DNA from: Diphasiastrum complanatum
Taxonomy: Eukaryota; Streptophyta; Lycopodiopsida; Lycopodiales; Lycopodiaceae
DNA length: 64,000 nucleotides
NCBI GenBank assembly: GCA_029204225.1
Contig: CM055096.1
Coordinates: 33,860,571-33,924,570, forward strand
Direction of reading: 5' to 3'
How positions within the stretch are numbered: position 1 is the stretch's first letter; each line of letters opens with the position of its first letter. Made by a program: the position numbers and the translations under genes. The notes below the pieces were generated by a model. It made no database searches, had not been told where the DNA came from, and was given only the letters and a program-made list of their open reading frames with translations. This document shows positions 10,471 to 20,560 of this stretch, piece by piece.

Positions 10471-12124
10471 ATGCGCAGCAGGTGGCTCTCTGAGATACAT
10501 AAGTATCAGAGATTCACTGCTCTATTGATTTCAAGAGCTCCATTCTACCGTGTTGTCCAAAACATAACTAGAAATGATCTCGGACAACTGGTTAGATTCA
10601 CATCCAGTGCTCTTCAGTGCCTTCAGGAGACTGCTGAAGATTACATAAGCCTGTTTTTCGAAGATTCATTTTTGTTGGCAATCCATTCCAAGAGAGTCAC
10701 CATAATGCCCAAGGATTTTCAGCTCTCGATGAGAATGAGGGAGAGGTTTTGCAAATTGCACGTATCTCAGTCTGCTGCTCTCAGACCAACTCCTCTAGAT
10801 AGGACTGGTCTTCCTACCAAGAGACCTAGGAAGCAGGCAGCACCCAAGAGAGCTCCGAAGAAAGTAAGGAGGTTAGACACCACAGAAACCCTAAACCCTA
10901 ACCCGGAATCAATTGTAGATAACGCTGCTCTTGATACTGTTGTAAATATAGCTACATCTGTTTTGGATACCCCTTCAATTCCTGTAGATACTACACATCC
11001 ACCTCCTCCTCCTCCCTCAAATCTTTATACATATATAGATTCCGATGACTATCTTAAGTTTGAAAAGGACATATCTGATGCTATAGATACAATTGGTACT
11101 CCTTTTTGTTTTAGACTAGATGAACTTGATTTTAGTATAAATTATAGAGTTCTTGATTGTTTGGATGACAGACGGGCTTCTATCAATGATCCTGTGATAG
11201 AGTCTGGGCTTACACTCTTGCAATATAACATTGCAAGAGATTCATCCAATGAGTTGCTGGTGCTGAGTAATTTTTTGCTTCAGGCCTTCAAGGAGAATAA
11301 TGACACATTGTCACGGTGTCTGACTAGTGGATTCACACCAGCAACAAAATATCTGCTCATCCCTTATCATATCAAGTAAGATATATTAAATGCTTCTTGT
11401 TGTTTTATGCATTAACATTGGCATTGTCAATGGAAATAGTTTTCAGAATTGCAGCTAAAAAAATTTCAATCTTATTTTGCAGTGACCACTGGAGTTTAAA
11501 CGTGATCTCTATTAAGAGATCTGTAGATAACAGTATTAAAGGTTTTTGTGTCAAGATGAATTTGGCGAGCAATACGAATAAGGATGTAGATATTTACCTT
11601 CCATATTTAAGTAAATATATTCCTACAGATATTCTCCATTCAATGGACTGGCAGATCATCAATTTGGAGGTAAATTCTATCTTTCTTAATAGCATTTTGA
11701 AATCAGTATTCTAATGTATTTGTTTCATTCTAATTAATTCTATTTCATAATTGATTTCTTGTGTGCTAAACTTTTTTGCAGTCACCTCAGCAAAATGATT
11801 CATTCAACTGTGGGTGGTACACATTATACAATGCCAAGTTATTTTTTGAGTGGTTCAACCTTCAGAAAGATGTTGATATTTCTAAGGTAATAGATTTTGT
11901 TTATTCTTATTTTTGGAATCATGGTTAGTTTTCTATTTTGTTGATGTTTTTAGCCATTACTAATACATGAATGTTCTATCTTGTAGTTTACACTTCCTGA
12001 GTACAAATCAAGCCAGGTGTACAGATTTAGACAAGAAATTATCCTGAGTATACTGGCTAGGGCAAGGCTTCAGCCTCCCGTTATTGATGATGGTGCAAAG
12101 GATGATGTAGTTATACTAAATTAA
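10471..12124 (+). CDS. Histone H3-fold / Ulp1-type protease fusion gene, four exons
   Basis: Exons: 10,471-11,375, 11,483-11,669, 11,782-11,886, 11,987-12,124; all three introns are GT-AG and 100-112 bases, and the joined frame is open for 444 codons to TAA. Residues 5-92 match the core histone H3 fold: SEIHKYQ, LLISRAPFYRVV, VRFTSSALQCLQE, YISLFFED and AIHSKRVTIMPKDFQL (H3 has AIHAKRVTIMPKDIQL). Residues 116-134 are a basic patch (TKRPRKQ ... PKKVRR). The C-terminal third is Ulp1/C48-like: LLIPYHINDHWSLNVI (His 304), SPQQNDSFNCGWYTL (Gln 368, Cys 374), with the Gln-to-Cys spacing of six seen in Ulp1; the catalytic Asp is not clear (Asp 317 is a candidate). Known roles: H3 packages DNA; Ulp1 proteases process SUMO-like proteins, and plant transposons often carry them. 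The fusion is, as far as I know, unusual. The ATG at 10,471 is the first in frame, but the start could be upstream or spliced. Confidence 0.75.
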
Positions 12125-12297
12125 GATCAGAACAAATACAGATAGCATAGAACAAAAATACATGTGTAGAATTCATAGATAAATATACAAATATCAATGA
12201 TGCTCCATTTTATGAATTTGGGAGCACAAAATACATGTACTGATGCCCAACTTGGGCTTTCATTTATTGAATGAAAGAGTGCATACACAGAATTTTA

Positions 12298-13671
12298 CTA
12301 AAGTTTATTTGAAACTATTGTTCTCCCACAATGGTGATTATTGTAGGTAGATCTTTGCAGCACCTTATCAGCTCCTGTCTTTTTCGCATCTGTGACATGA
12401 CAAATATTAGTGAATGTGCAATTGTAAATGATGACATTTTCAATTATTTTGTTCTATTTTGAAATGGCAATAAACATAAAACACTTACGAGTCTTCCGTT
12501 GATGATAAATCTGAAATATGTTGGCAGATTTGGTTTGTAATAGCATGAGTTCTATTCTGATAAAATCAAGCTTCCAATGCTCTTCCACCTCAACCATAGT
12601 CAAATATTTCTCATTGTAGATAATGCTTATCTCCATTCGGTTTGTGTGACCATTTAGTTCAAAGTCTTGATCCAGTGGTAGCCATGTACCTTCAATTTTC
12701 TTGTATCTCTGGTAGCTAAATGTGAGACTGAGCATTTGCTTTTCGATATGATAATGAAAGATCATTGAGGACTTTTTAATCTTGCATTCTATGTCATTAT
12801 TTGTTTTACTATCCCAGCCTTGATCCATGATATCTAACAAAGTCTCATCTGATAAATCCTTGCAAATAAATAAAGTTGGTGTCCTACGAACATTAGCACT
12901 CGAGAAAAAATCAACAAATATATGTAATGAGATAAACCAACTTAGGTGAACAATTTTCGAGCCTGTGCTTATCTTCATAGCATTTCTAATATCAATGAGT
13001 AGCTTGCATCTCAAGGATTCAGAAACAATGCTATCAGGAGTAGGCCACTCATCACTTTGAAAACTAGGCAATGGAATTGCTTCGAGCTTGCCAAAAACTC
13101 CATCTGTTTGTGGCGTATATAAAGATTCATAAAAATAGATACCACAATCTGCAAGTTCCTTTGGACTTCTTCCTCTGTATTGCAGCTTTCCAACATCAGA
13201 GTGAATTACATATAATATTCCTGCAAGTGATTGTGTGGGCTCCCATTCACTTATGCATGATGGATATAAATCTGAAAGAAAAAAAACAATGTTAAAGCAT
13301 TCAAATCATAATCTGAAGAGCATCAATAAAGAAAATCACCTATGATTGTTGTAGAGTGCATATGTTTTGATATACTTACAATTACATTTTTTATGATCAT
13401 GAGGATTGATATCATGTACTTTGATTTCTGAATGCATATATACATGTTGTACTAAGACGTCTGATATCGATTGACCTCCCGAGATAGTCTTAAACTCCAA
13501 AATTTTTGCTTTCCAATAAGATTTGTAAGTCATTTTTGCTCTTTTCTTTGGTCGAAAATTGCCCTTTGATGATGGATGCAGCAATACCCATGAATTCTTC
13601 ATATATTTTGTTGGCTTCCAGTTTTCATCTTTCTCATTGGTCGTAAACAGTCTGTCTTGATAAATGAACTA
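12298..13671 (-). CDS. Unknown spliced gene, convergent with the H3-Ulp1 gene
   Basis: Three exons on the minus strand: up to 13,671 down to 13,380; 13,271-12,489; 12,389-12,298, ending in TAG. Introns 13,272-13,379 and 12,390-12,488 both begin GTAAGT and end CAG, and both preserve the frame (phase 1 at each junction). The protein contains NWKPTKYMKNSWVLLHPSS, a basic RPKKRAKMTYKSYWKAK stretch, LAGILYVIHSDVGKLQYRG, and a long mixed C-terminal half (CKDLSDETLLDIMDQGWDS; EEHWKLDFIRIELMLLQ). I recognise no family. An ATG at 13,602 is a possible start, but the frame stays open to a candidate acceptor (TTTTAG) just above 13,671, so a 5' exon may be missing or cut off by the repeats that follow. 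It ends 173 bases from the stop of the convergent H3-Ulp1 gene. Intact splicing across two introns suggests it is or was recently functional. Confidence 0.55.
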
Positions 13672-14202
13672 AAACTGTCACTCTGTAGAAATGAACTAAA
13701 ATTGTCACAAACGACAGTGTCGGCTTTGTGCGAAAAACCCGACAGTGTCCTTAAATCTCATTTAGGATAGCCCCACACTTTGCCATAGTCATTTCCTTAA
13801 CATTTGAGGCACTTTGAAAAAATGCGAAAAATGTGACTCTGCATATTTACTCGCAATTCCTGACAGGCGAAAAATGCAAAAAAGATGACATTGCATTCTT
13901 ACACGAGATTCTTGATAGGCAAAAAATGCGACACTATTGTCAAACTCCATGTGTTTCTGCAAACTATTAAAAACACTTGTAAATCTGCAGATTGTGTAAA
14001 GACACAGAAAAATCCGTAGAACTGGATAAACAATGGATGAGAATTAAAATCGATTAGTCAATTAGTAAGAAGGAGAATAATCCAACATCCTTTTCTCTAC
14101 CTTTAATATATTCCATCATACTCTCAGTACTGTTCAAGAAAGATTGCAGCGTTGGAAAGATTATAGTAGAAGCTAAGTCAAATAAATCAAAATTTAGGAT
14201 TT
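13672..14202. repeat. Repeat region with GACAGGCGAAAAATGC-type units
   Basis: Starts with a tandem pair of about 27 bases (GAACTAAAACTGTCAC / GAACTAAAATTGTCAC). It then holds several diverged units of the type GACAGGCGAAAAATGC ... GACATTGCATTCTTACACGA at about 13,740-13,935. Similar units occur at 24,025-24,170 ahead of the copia element there, so this may be a fragment of that LTR family. No gene seen. Confidence 0.5.
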
Positions 14203-14965
14203 TCATGGAAGATGAACCTCCACCTTTTCCCTAACCTCCTTAGGAGACTGGTGGTCTTCTTTATTTAGCAATTTTTTGATTTCCTCCTCAATAGCTTTCT
14301 TTTGCAAATCAGGGCTTTGCTCCTCTTCATCCAAGACATGCACGCTATTAGGGCTCTCCACAGCATGTTCATTGCCAACCATGTCCATTCCATGTTGTTC
14401 CTGCATCATGTGATCCATCAATGATTGTGAATCATCGATCTGCATCGTATCAATGTTCAGAGTTGTGTTCTTCATCTATCTTGATTCCACTTGTATCTGC
14501 AACTTGTCGAGATTCACTTGTCTCCTTGACATCTTCTATCATGTGGTCCACCATGCATGTAATTGTTCTGGTAGCAATTCAAATTTCTTCTTCATTCAGC
14601 AGTTCTAGATAAGTAGCCAAGTGACTGAGTTGTGCTCCCCACAGCGTAACATTCTGATATTTTTTTCACGCTTTTAGGAACATTTGATAAGAAACTGTGG
14701 CAAAATCCACTAGTTCTTCTTCATAAGATCGTAGCAGATGCCCAAAATTGAAACCAGAAATGGTAGCATTTTTGTCCGCGCCAAAAATCATGTCACACAT
14801 CCACTTGACAAAATCTATGCATGCAGGATTCTTCAAGTAGCTAACCTTGTAGCCTTTTGTTTCTTGATAAATGGAGTCTTCTCCTTCTGACAAAACGAAC
14901 CATTTGTCAAAAAGGGTAGAGTCCGTTATCTTCTTTGTCTTTTTCACTGATCCTTGCATAGGCAA
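14203..14965 (-). pseudogene. Decayed minus-strand ORF of unknown function
   Basis: Two open blocks lie in succession on the minus strand. The first (14,965-14,666) reads STLFDKWFVLSEGEDSIYQ ... FVKWMCDMIFGADKNATISG ... SYEEELVDFATVSYQMFLKA and stops. Readable sequence continues in the same frame beyond the TGA (YQNVTLWGAQLSHLATYLE), hits another TGA, and is followed by an acidic block (14,475-14,203) in a different frame with LDEEEQSPDLQKKAIEEEI. The composition looks protein-like (acidic, coiled-coil-like), and the breaks suggest a pseudogene. It could be part of the same minus-strand element whose leader and deleted LTR lie at 16,386-17,384. No family recognised. Confidence 0.35.
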
Positions 14966-15059
14966 CCTGAAACATTTTGCATAGTCATCCGTTGTAAGCT
15001 TAAGGATACCACTGATGCGAAAAATGCACTCAGAAAATGCAAATTCTAGCTAAAACTCT

Positions 15060-15440
15060 GGTGACAAACTGATAAACAAAATCTCGAACGATTCGCGAAA
15101 CTTTCTCGAAACTCAAATTATTTATGTTCAAGAATAATTCGCGTTGAATCAAGCAGGCTCTATAACACAACCAAACGAAACGAGACGAATTCTAAAATGA
15201 GCCAAAGCGAAGCGAAACTTAAACGAGCTCTGACATTGATTCATGCTGGAAGCATACAGATCGCGAAACGAAACGAAACGAAGTGAAAGAATTCGCGACA
15301 AGATAAATCAAGCTCTGTAACGAGACGAGACGAGACGAAACGAAACCTAAGTGAGCCTCTGAAATTGATTTACACTTGTAGCCAAGTGATCGCAAAGCGA
15401 AGCGAGGCGAAATACGAAGCGAAATACGAAATACGAAGAT
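15060..15440. repeat. AAACG/GCGAAACGA-rich simple repeat
   Basis: Repeated short blocks such as GCGAAACGAAACGAAACGAA (15,264), GAGACGAGACGAGACGAAAC (15,319) and GCGAAGCGAGGCGAAATACG (15,396) recur in irregular array, with TTCGCGAA-type words at 15,090. No coding potential. Confidence 0.6.
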
Positions 15441-16046
15441 CAGTTCATCAAGAATTTAGATGTGATCGCTGGTCACTGCCAGCTATATCACTCCTACAAT
15501 CCTTGAGAGAGTAGTCAGACACTATTGATCTACGTTAACAAATTAATATAGCATTCAACAAGATCAAACCAATGTGCGGAATAGAATGAACAAGAGAATC
15601 AGACACACGAATAATATCAAACAAAAATTTATTTGAGATCATACGATGTATAGAATAACATGTGCATAACAGCTACAATATTACCCATTGATCGTTTTGA
15701 TTTTCAGCAGCACTGCATGACAGATCCACGCAGTGCATTGGCGTGAGAGAAATGCAGTTCTCTCACAAATCGTGTCTCGCTTATTAGCAGACTTTTGGAT
15801 CTACAGATCCTATCAAAATTGTCTCGCTCACAGGCGGACTGTATTCTGAATACTTTTTGTGTCTTCTTCTTACTTGCATTACTAGCTTATGCATCAATCA
15901 GAAAGTATATAGTTTGCGAACAATTTCGTGTCATGTCTTGTAACTTACAGACTAGAAAGATTAAACATCTACAACTAATTCACGAATTACAAGAGTGGCA
16001 GATTAGCCACGATCTAGAACACTTCTGATGATGTCATGACATCAGA
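15441..16046. other. No gene recognised
   Basis: AT-rich sequence. A plus-strand open frame at 15,795-16,028 has no motif and no support. Nothing else seen. Confidence 0.4.
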
Positions 16047-16385
16047 TCAAATATTTGTACCCCTTGGTACTTGGCTGATCTTCTTGGCTGTTTGTGGAGC
16101 ACAATTGATTTCGTGTCGTGTCGTGTCGTCTTTTGTCAAAGATTCAGAATTGAAAGCTAGCAAAGCTTTGCCATTAGAAACAAAATGTTTCTTCAGATGG
16201 CGCACTAAAAAATGACACACATTTCCTCTGACTTTCACACTATCTGCCATCTCGTTGCAGATTTCATTTAGCAGCAACGAATAATCTTTGTAATTAATAG
16301 ATGTCAGTTTGAAAAATCCCACACCGGTTTTCCATTCTGAATACGGAATCTCCACTCTGGTTTTCCACACATGATTACTCGCCAT
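16047..16385 (-). CDS. Hypothetical protein or exon, unknown function
   Basis: A 112-codon minus-strand frame begins with a plausible ATG (MASNHVWKTRVEIPYSEWKT) and contains GVGFFKLTSINYKDYSLLLN and VCHFLVRHLKKHFVSNGKAL. The N-terminal 75 residues look protein-like; the C-terminal end (DDTTRHEINCAPQ) overlaps a short CGTGT tandem repeat and is doubtful. It lies between the gypsy-type leader upstream (minus direction) and the decayed ORFs at 14.2-15.0 kb, so it may be a retroelement product rather than a host gene. I do not recognise the family. Confidence 0.35.
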   Translation of the reverse strand: MASNHVWKTRVEIPYSEWKTGVGFFKLTSINYKDYSLLLNEICNEMADSVKVRGNVCHFLVRHLKKHFVSNGKALLAFNSESLTKDDTTRHEINCAPQTAKKISQVPRGTNI

Positions 16386-17059
16386 CTTCTTCTAGTATAG
16401 AATCAGAAAATTAGAAAATTCGTTCGCGAAATATGCTATGGCGATAGTAGCTAGAACGAAAATGAAAAAGTGACTGAAGTGACCAGTAAAAGAGGTGTAC
16501 ATTGTTATAAATTCAGATCTAGACTTTCTCTGTTACTTGCAGCAATAGATTCAAATTGAGATACATAACTAGCTACATCTTCTGAGGCCTTCCCTTTAAA
16601 ATAATCGTAGCAGATCTTAGAAGAAGACTATCCTGGAGCAGCCATATCTTCTTTATCTTTATTGTCTTGTTCAGAGGGTGGATTGGGTGTCTCTTCTTTT
16701 TCGGATTCGCTTGTTGATGTCGGAGATTCATTATAATCTAGTCTCCTTCTTCGATCAGGTTGGTATCCCAATGTAACTCTCTTTCATGCTCTCTATGCCT
16801 TTGTCTTTCTTCTCGCTCCTTTCTCTGCTTTCTCATCTTTCTCTCCAATATTGGTCTTCGGACATAAACATTCAAGAGAATCGATTTTATGACCTATGCA
16901 CTGTGGATTAGTTTTCTTGCTTTGTAAATTTTTGTAGGTTTCAACATTCAAGTAAACTAAATAGGCTAGATTTGTGGTGTAAATCCTTGAACCATAGAAT
17001 AATAATTTCCACAGGTTAATATCTCATTCTCCCCGGCAACGGTACCAAAATTCGGCTCA
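16386..17059 (-). mobile_element. LTR-element leader and gag-like start (minus)
   Basis: In the minus direction it starts at the LTR boundary (17,060) with a gypsy-type primer site. It then has an arginine/glutamate-rich reading stretch and a readable segment ending in GKASEDVASYVSQFESIAAS (about 16,600-16,530), which resembles a gag N-terminal part. Frame is lost in places. It supplies the internal side of the deleted LTR at 17,060-17,384. Confidence 0.45.
17031..17047 (-). promoter_or_regulatory. Gypsy-type primer-binding site
   Basis: On the minus strand it reads TGGTACCGTTGCCGGGG, close to the TGGCGCCGTTGCCGGGG site common in plant gypsy elements. It lies 12 bases from the LTR edge. Confidence 0.6.
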
Positions 17060-17384
17060 TGTCGTAGCTCACCAAATTACGTTTTAAGGTATTTAATGCA
17101 GTATATAGGATGTCATTCTCCAATAGAGAGAGTTAATGACATTATACTCATGAAAATTGCCATTCTGAAATTGGTTTAGCTCTAATAATTTTTCGATCCT
17201 TCATAAAAATTCGAGCCTGAGTAAAAATCTTATCCAGTCCAAAACTCAACGCGGATCGATTTTACACTTTAAATTTTCAAAACATCAAAATAATACATTA
17301 CTTTAGAAAATCAACTATTCAAAACCAAAGTTCTACAAAAATAAAAACTTAAAAACTGTCATGTGACTAAAATGAGTCGTCACA
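17060..17384. repeat. Internally deleted LTR, same family as the solo LTR at 18,300
   Basis: It starts TGTCGTAGCTCACC and ends GTCGTCACA. The first ~108 bases match 18,300-18,408, and the last ~210 match about 18,995-19,212 (TTCATAAAAATTCGAGCCTG ...). About 590 bases between the two blocks are missing. Confidence 0.75.
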
Positions 17385-17744
17385 TGTCCTTGTCCTCAGA
17401 TCCATCAGGACTCTTTGATGATGATTTCATTGGATATGTCTGCCCTGCCAGCATCTCTAGGTGCTTTTCCTCTGAATATGCAGGATTGCGCCAATGCTTA
17501 CAACTCATCTTGTACAACCTGTATAGAAATTCACATTCAAGATTACAAAAATTGCTCCAATTTCATGTATCACATTTATCTTGGGCTGTCAATTCTGCAT
17601 ACATTCCAATCTGGTGATGCCCTAAATTTCTCAGCTTATGCACGAACATAATTTCTTGTTGCAATTGATCCATGTATTCTTCAGACTGGTGCCCCACTCT
17701 TTTTCTAGGTAAATGCAGGGAAAGAATTACTTTCGTGATGGGTA
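17385..17744. other. No gene recognised
   Basis: Two overlapping plus-strand frames of about 80 codons (17,363-17,651) have no recognisable motif. The stretch lies between two retroelement fragments. Nothing supported. Confidence 0.35.
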
Positions 17745-18299
17745 GATCATGTGTCTAAAGCACAGACTTCGAAAAAAGCCTAAGATATCTTGATGAGCAC
17801 ACTATACGATGTGCGAGAGATATAGCTTCTAAGCTACATCTCAGAAGGAGATTATTTTTCCTTAGGAAGGAAGATGGTGATTCACTATTGAATCACATCA
17901 ACTAGTTTAAGAACTTGTTGCAACAAATGGTCGATGTTAGATTAGTCATCGACAATCAAGATGCAATAATGACACTGCTTTCAAGATTTTCAAGCTCATA
18001 TGAAAGATGGTGATGATCATCATGCACACCCATATCTGACTCTATCAAGAGTCATTGCAATGCTGCTACAGGAAGAGAATCGAATGAACGGATCCTCCAA
18101 TTCCTCAACTATCAATTCTCATGCCCTCTATACAAATAAGAGCTCAAATAAACAAAACAAAAAAGACTCGAAACAACAAAAGTCGAATAAGAAGTTGACA
18201 CAAAGTCAAGAGCAGTCGAATCCACTAGCTAAGAAGAAGTTGTTCTACAGATATTGCAAATGAACCAATCACAAGATCCAAGATTATCGGATATTAAAG
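17745..18299 (+). pseudogene. Ty1-copia gag fragment, near copy of 2,800-3,351
   Basis: The same gag sequence as upstream, with small differences: GRSCV-like start, DGDDHHAHPYLTLSRVIAML, ESNRMNGSSNSS-type region, and the knuckle remnant YRYCK. Stops break the frame. It is interrupted at 18,300 by a solo LTR and resumes at 19,218 with the sequence that should follow gag. Confidence 0.8.
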
Positions 18300-19217
18300 T
18301 GTCGTAGCTTACCAAATTATGTTTGAAGGTATTTAATGCAGTATATAGGATGTCATTCCCCACATAGAGAGAGTTAATGACATTATACTCATGAAAATTG
18401 CCATTCTGTGTAAAAGATAAATATATGGTTATCAAAAGATACTTGTTTCAGGTAGCCAGTACCGCCCTTTCAATATTAAACAATGATTTCACCAAGTTTT
18501 AATAGATTATTAGTACCAGTTTTCTCCCATGCAACAGCTATGCATGACCATTGTTGGTTTGAGTGACCAAACAGTCAACTACACACACAGCCTAACTAAA
18601 TCACAGAATTCTCAGCATGTAATCTGCATTCATGACTCGATAGTTAAGCATACCCTACAAAATGACTCGAAGAATCTACATCCCCTCTCATTCTGTCTCT
18701 CACAAAATACCCGATTTCACAAATTTGTCTTTACAAAACATTCATCATTTATTTAGAACAGAGCTACATAAACCATGTAAACTCTAGAAAAATAGTGAGC
18801 AGCAAATATATTCATAGAGTAACACTCATTAACATATGCACCAAAGTATTTCTCAACAAAACTATTCTTATTAAAACATGTAAGTACAACGGCTCTTTAT
18901 AGTCTCGCGATTGTCCATAACCGCTTAACTTCCTTAACTGCTATAACTTCTATGCTTGGATTCGGCTAATTTTCTGAATGTATCCGAACCATGTTCGGAT
19001 CGGTTCAGTTCTAATAATTTTCTGATCCTTCATAAAAATTCGAGCCTGAGTAAAAATCTATTCCAGTCCAAAACTCGACCCGGATCGATTTTACACTTAA
19101 AACTTTCAAAACATCAAAATAATACATTACTTCAGAAAATCAACTGTACAAAACCAAGTTTTACAGAAATAAAAACTTAAAAACTGTCATGTGATTAAAA
19201 TCAGTCATCACATAAAG
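18295..19217. repeat. Solo LTR with perfect 5-bp target duplication
   Basis: The LTR runs 18,300-19,212 (913 bases), from TGTCGTAGCTTACC to CAGTCATCACA. It is flanked by TAAAG at 18,295-18,299 and TAAAG at 19,213-19,217. Removing the LTR and one TAAAG rejoins the copia gag and protease regions. Family knowledge: a solo LTR arises by recombination between the two LTRs of a full element. The open frames inside (18,529-18,756; 18,956-19,180) are not genes. Confidence 0.9.
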
Positions 19218-20560
19218 ACCAAAAATAATAACAAAACACAATTAATTCAATAGGCAAATGCAGCTGTAGAGGCATCTCACGCCAGTCCAGAAGTGGATCA
19301 TGATGCATTCATGACAAATCATCAGAAAACATTAAACGATGGCTCATGGTTTCTTGATTCTGGAGCCACTCAACACATGACTAGCCATATCGGTTGCTTT
19401 GAGTCCTATACGCCTTACAGTACCAAAAGGTACATTCACCTTGGCAAGAATAGCACACATGCTATCGAAGGTGAAGACAATGTGAGACTAAATTTTTCAA
19501 ATGATCGCTTTAAGCTAATATCGAATGTCCTTCATGTACCAAATCTATCTACAAATCTACTTTTTGTTAGCAGAATTACAGATATAGAACATAATGTAGA
19601 ATTTGAATCAGATTAATAGCAAATAATTGATAGGACAAACAGAATTCTAGCACTCAGAAAGAGACATGGATACTTGTATAAATTAAGTCATTATTATTCT
19701 ACCTTTAATCAGGCTCTTAATACTTTTGTTCAAATCAATAAAAGTTTACTTTGGCATTATAGACTTGGTCATTTGAATTATGCTTATGTATTGAACATGT
19801 CTAAATAATCTATTGTGCTTGATCTCGACTATCCAAAAAGGAAAGTCGAATTACCTTTTGCCATTGTCGAAAAGCAGGCTAGGAAACCTTTTAGATAAGC
19901 CATCGAAATGTAGCTAAAAAATTGTTAGACATTGTACATTTAGACATATGTGGCCCGATGCAAAATCCTTCATTGAAGGATGCCAAAGATTTTATTACTT
20001 TTATTGATGAATTGTTCAAAAAAACGACAATATATTTTATCAAGTGAAAATAAGAGGCATTCAACCATTTCAGAACATTCAAAGACCGTGCAGAGAAAGA
20101 GAATGGTAAGAAAATCAAAGCCCTGAGGTCATATAACGGCGAAGAGTATATCTCAACTGAATTCAAGGAGTACTGTCTTATCCAAGACATCGAACAATAG
20201 TTCATTTCACCTTATTTGTCTCAGTCAAATGGGCCAAATGAGAGAAAGAATCGGACCCTAGTTGAATTAGCCAAGTGTATGCTTTTTCATGCATCACCAC
20301 CGAAATTCTTTTGGGCTGAAGCTGTCTTCACTGTAGCTTACATTCAAAATAGATGTTGACTGGGGCCTTCTTAGGTAAAACTCCTTACGAGGTTTGGACA
20401 GGATCTAAGCCTGTAGTGAAGAACCTTCGAGTATTCGGTTGTATCGCCTATGCGTAGATCTCAAAAGAGACGGATAAATTGAATTTCAAAGTCTCAAATT
20501 TATTCTTATTGGTACTTCTTCCGCCAACACGCACAAGTTGTATGACCCTGATACCCAACA
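19213..20560 (+). pseudogene. Ty1-copia protease and integrase, decayed
   Basis: Protease motif at 19,330-19,380 (SWFLDSGATQHMTSH), then KRYIHLGKNSTHAIEGED and LHVPNLSTNLLFVSRI. The pre-integrase region follows at 19,740 (LLWHYRLGHLNYAYVLNMSK), ending in a stop where related copies have Arg. The integrase core is readable only in pieces with many stops (19,920-20,350), and the C-terminal part appears at 20,480-20,560 (FILIGTSSANTHKLYDP). It is the same family as the minus-strand copia at 3.5-7.3 kb. It is dead. Confidence 0.8.

Noticed and set aside
10471-10750. Processed pseudogene of an ordinary histone H3
   Set aside because: Identity is only about half, replacements are conservative in the fold, the frame is open, and it continues in phase into spliced protease exons.
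13380-13602. NAC-type transcription factor in the convergent gene
   Set aside because: RPKKRAKMTYKSYWKAK faintly recalls the NAC phrase GYWKATG, but the other NAC subdomains are absent.
17363-17651. Two overlapping frames of about 80 codons
   Set aside because: No motif; one starts inside the deleted LTR.
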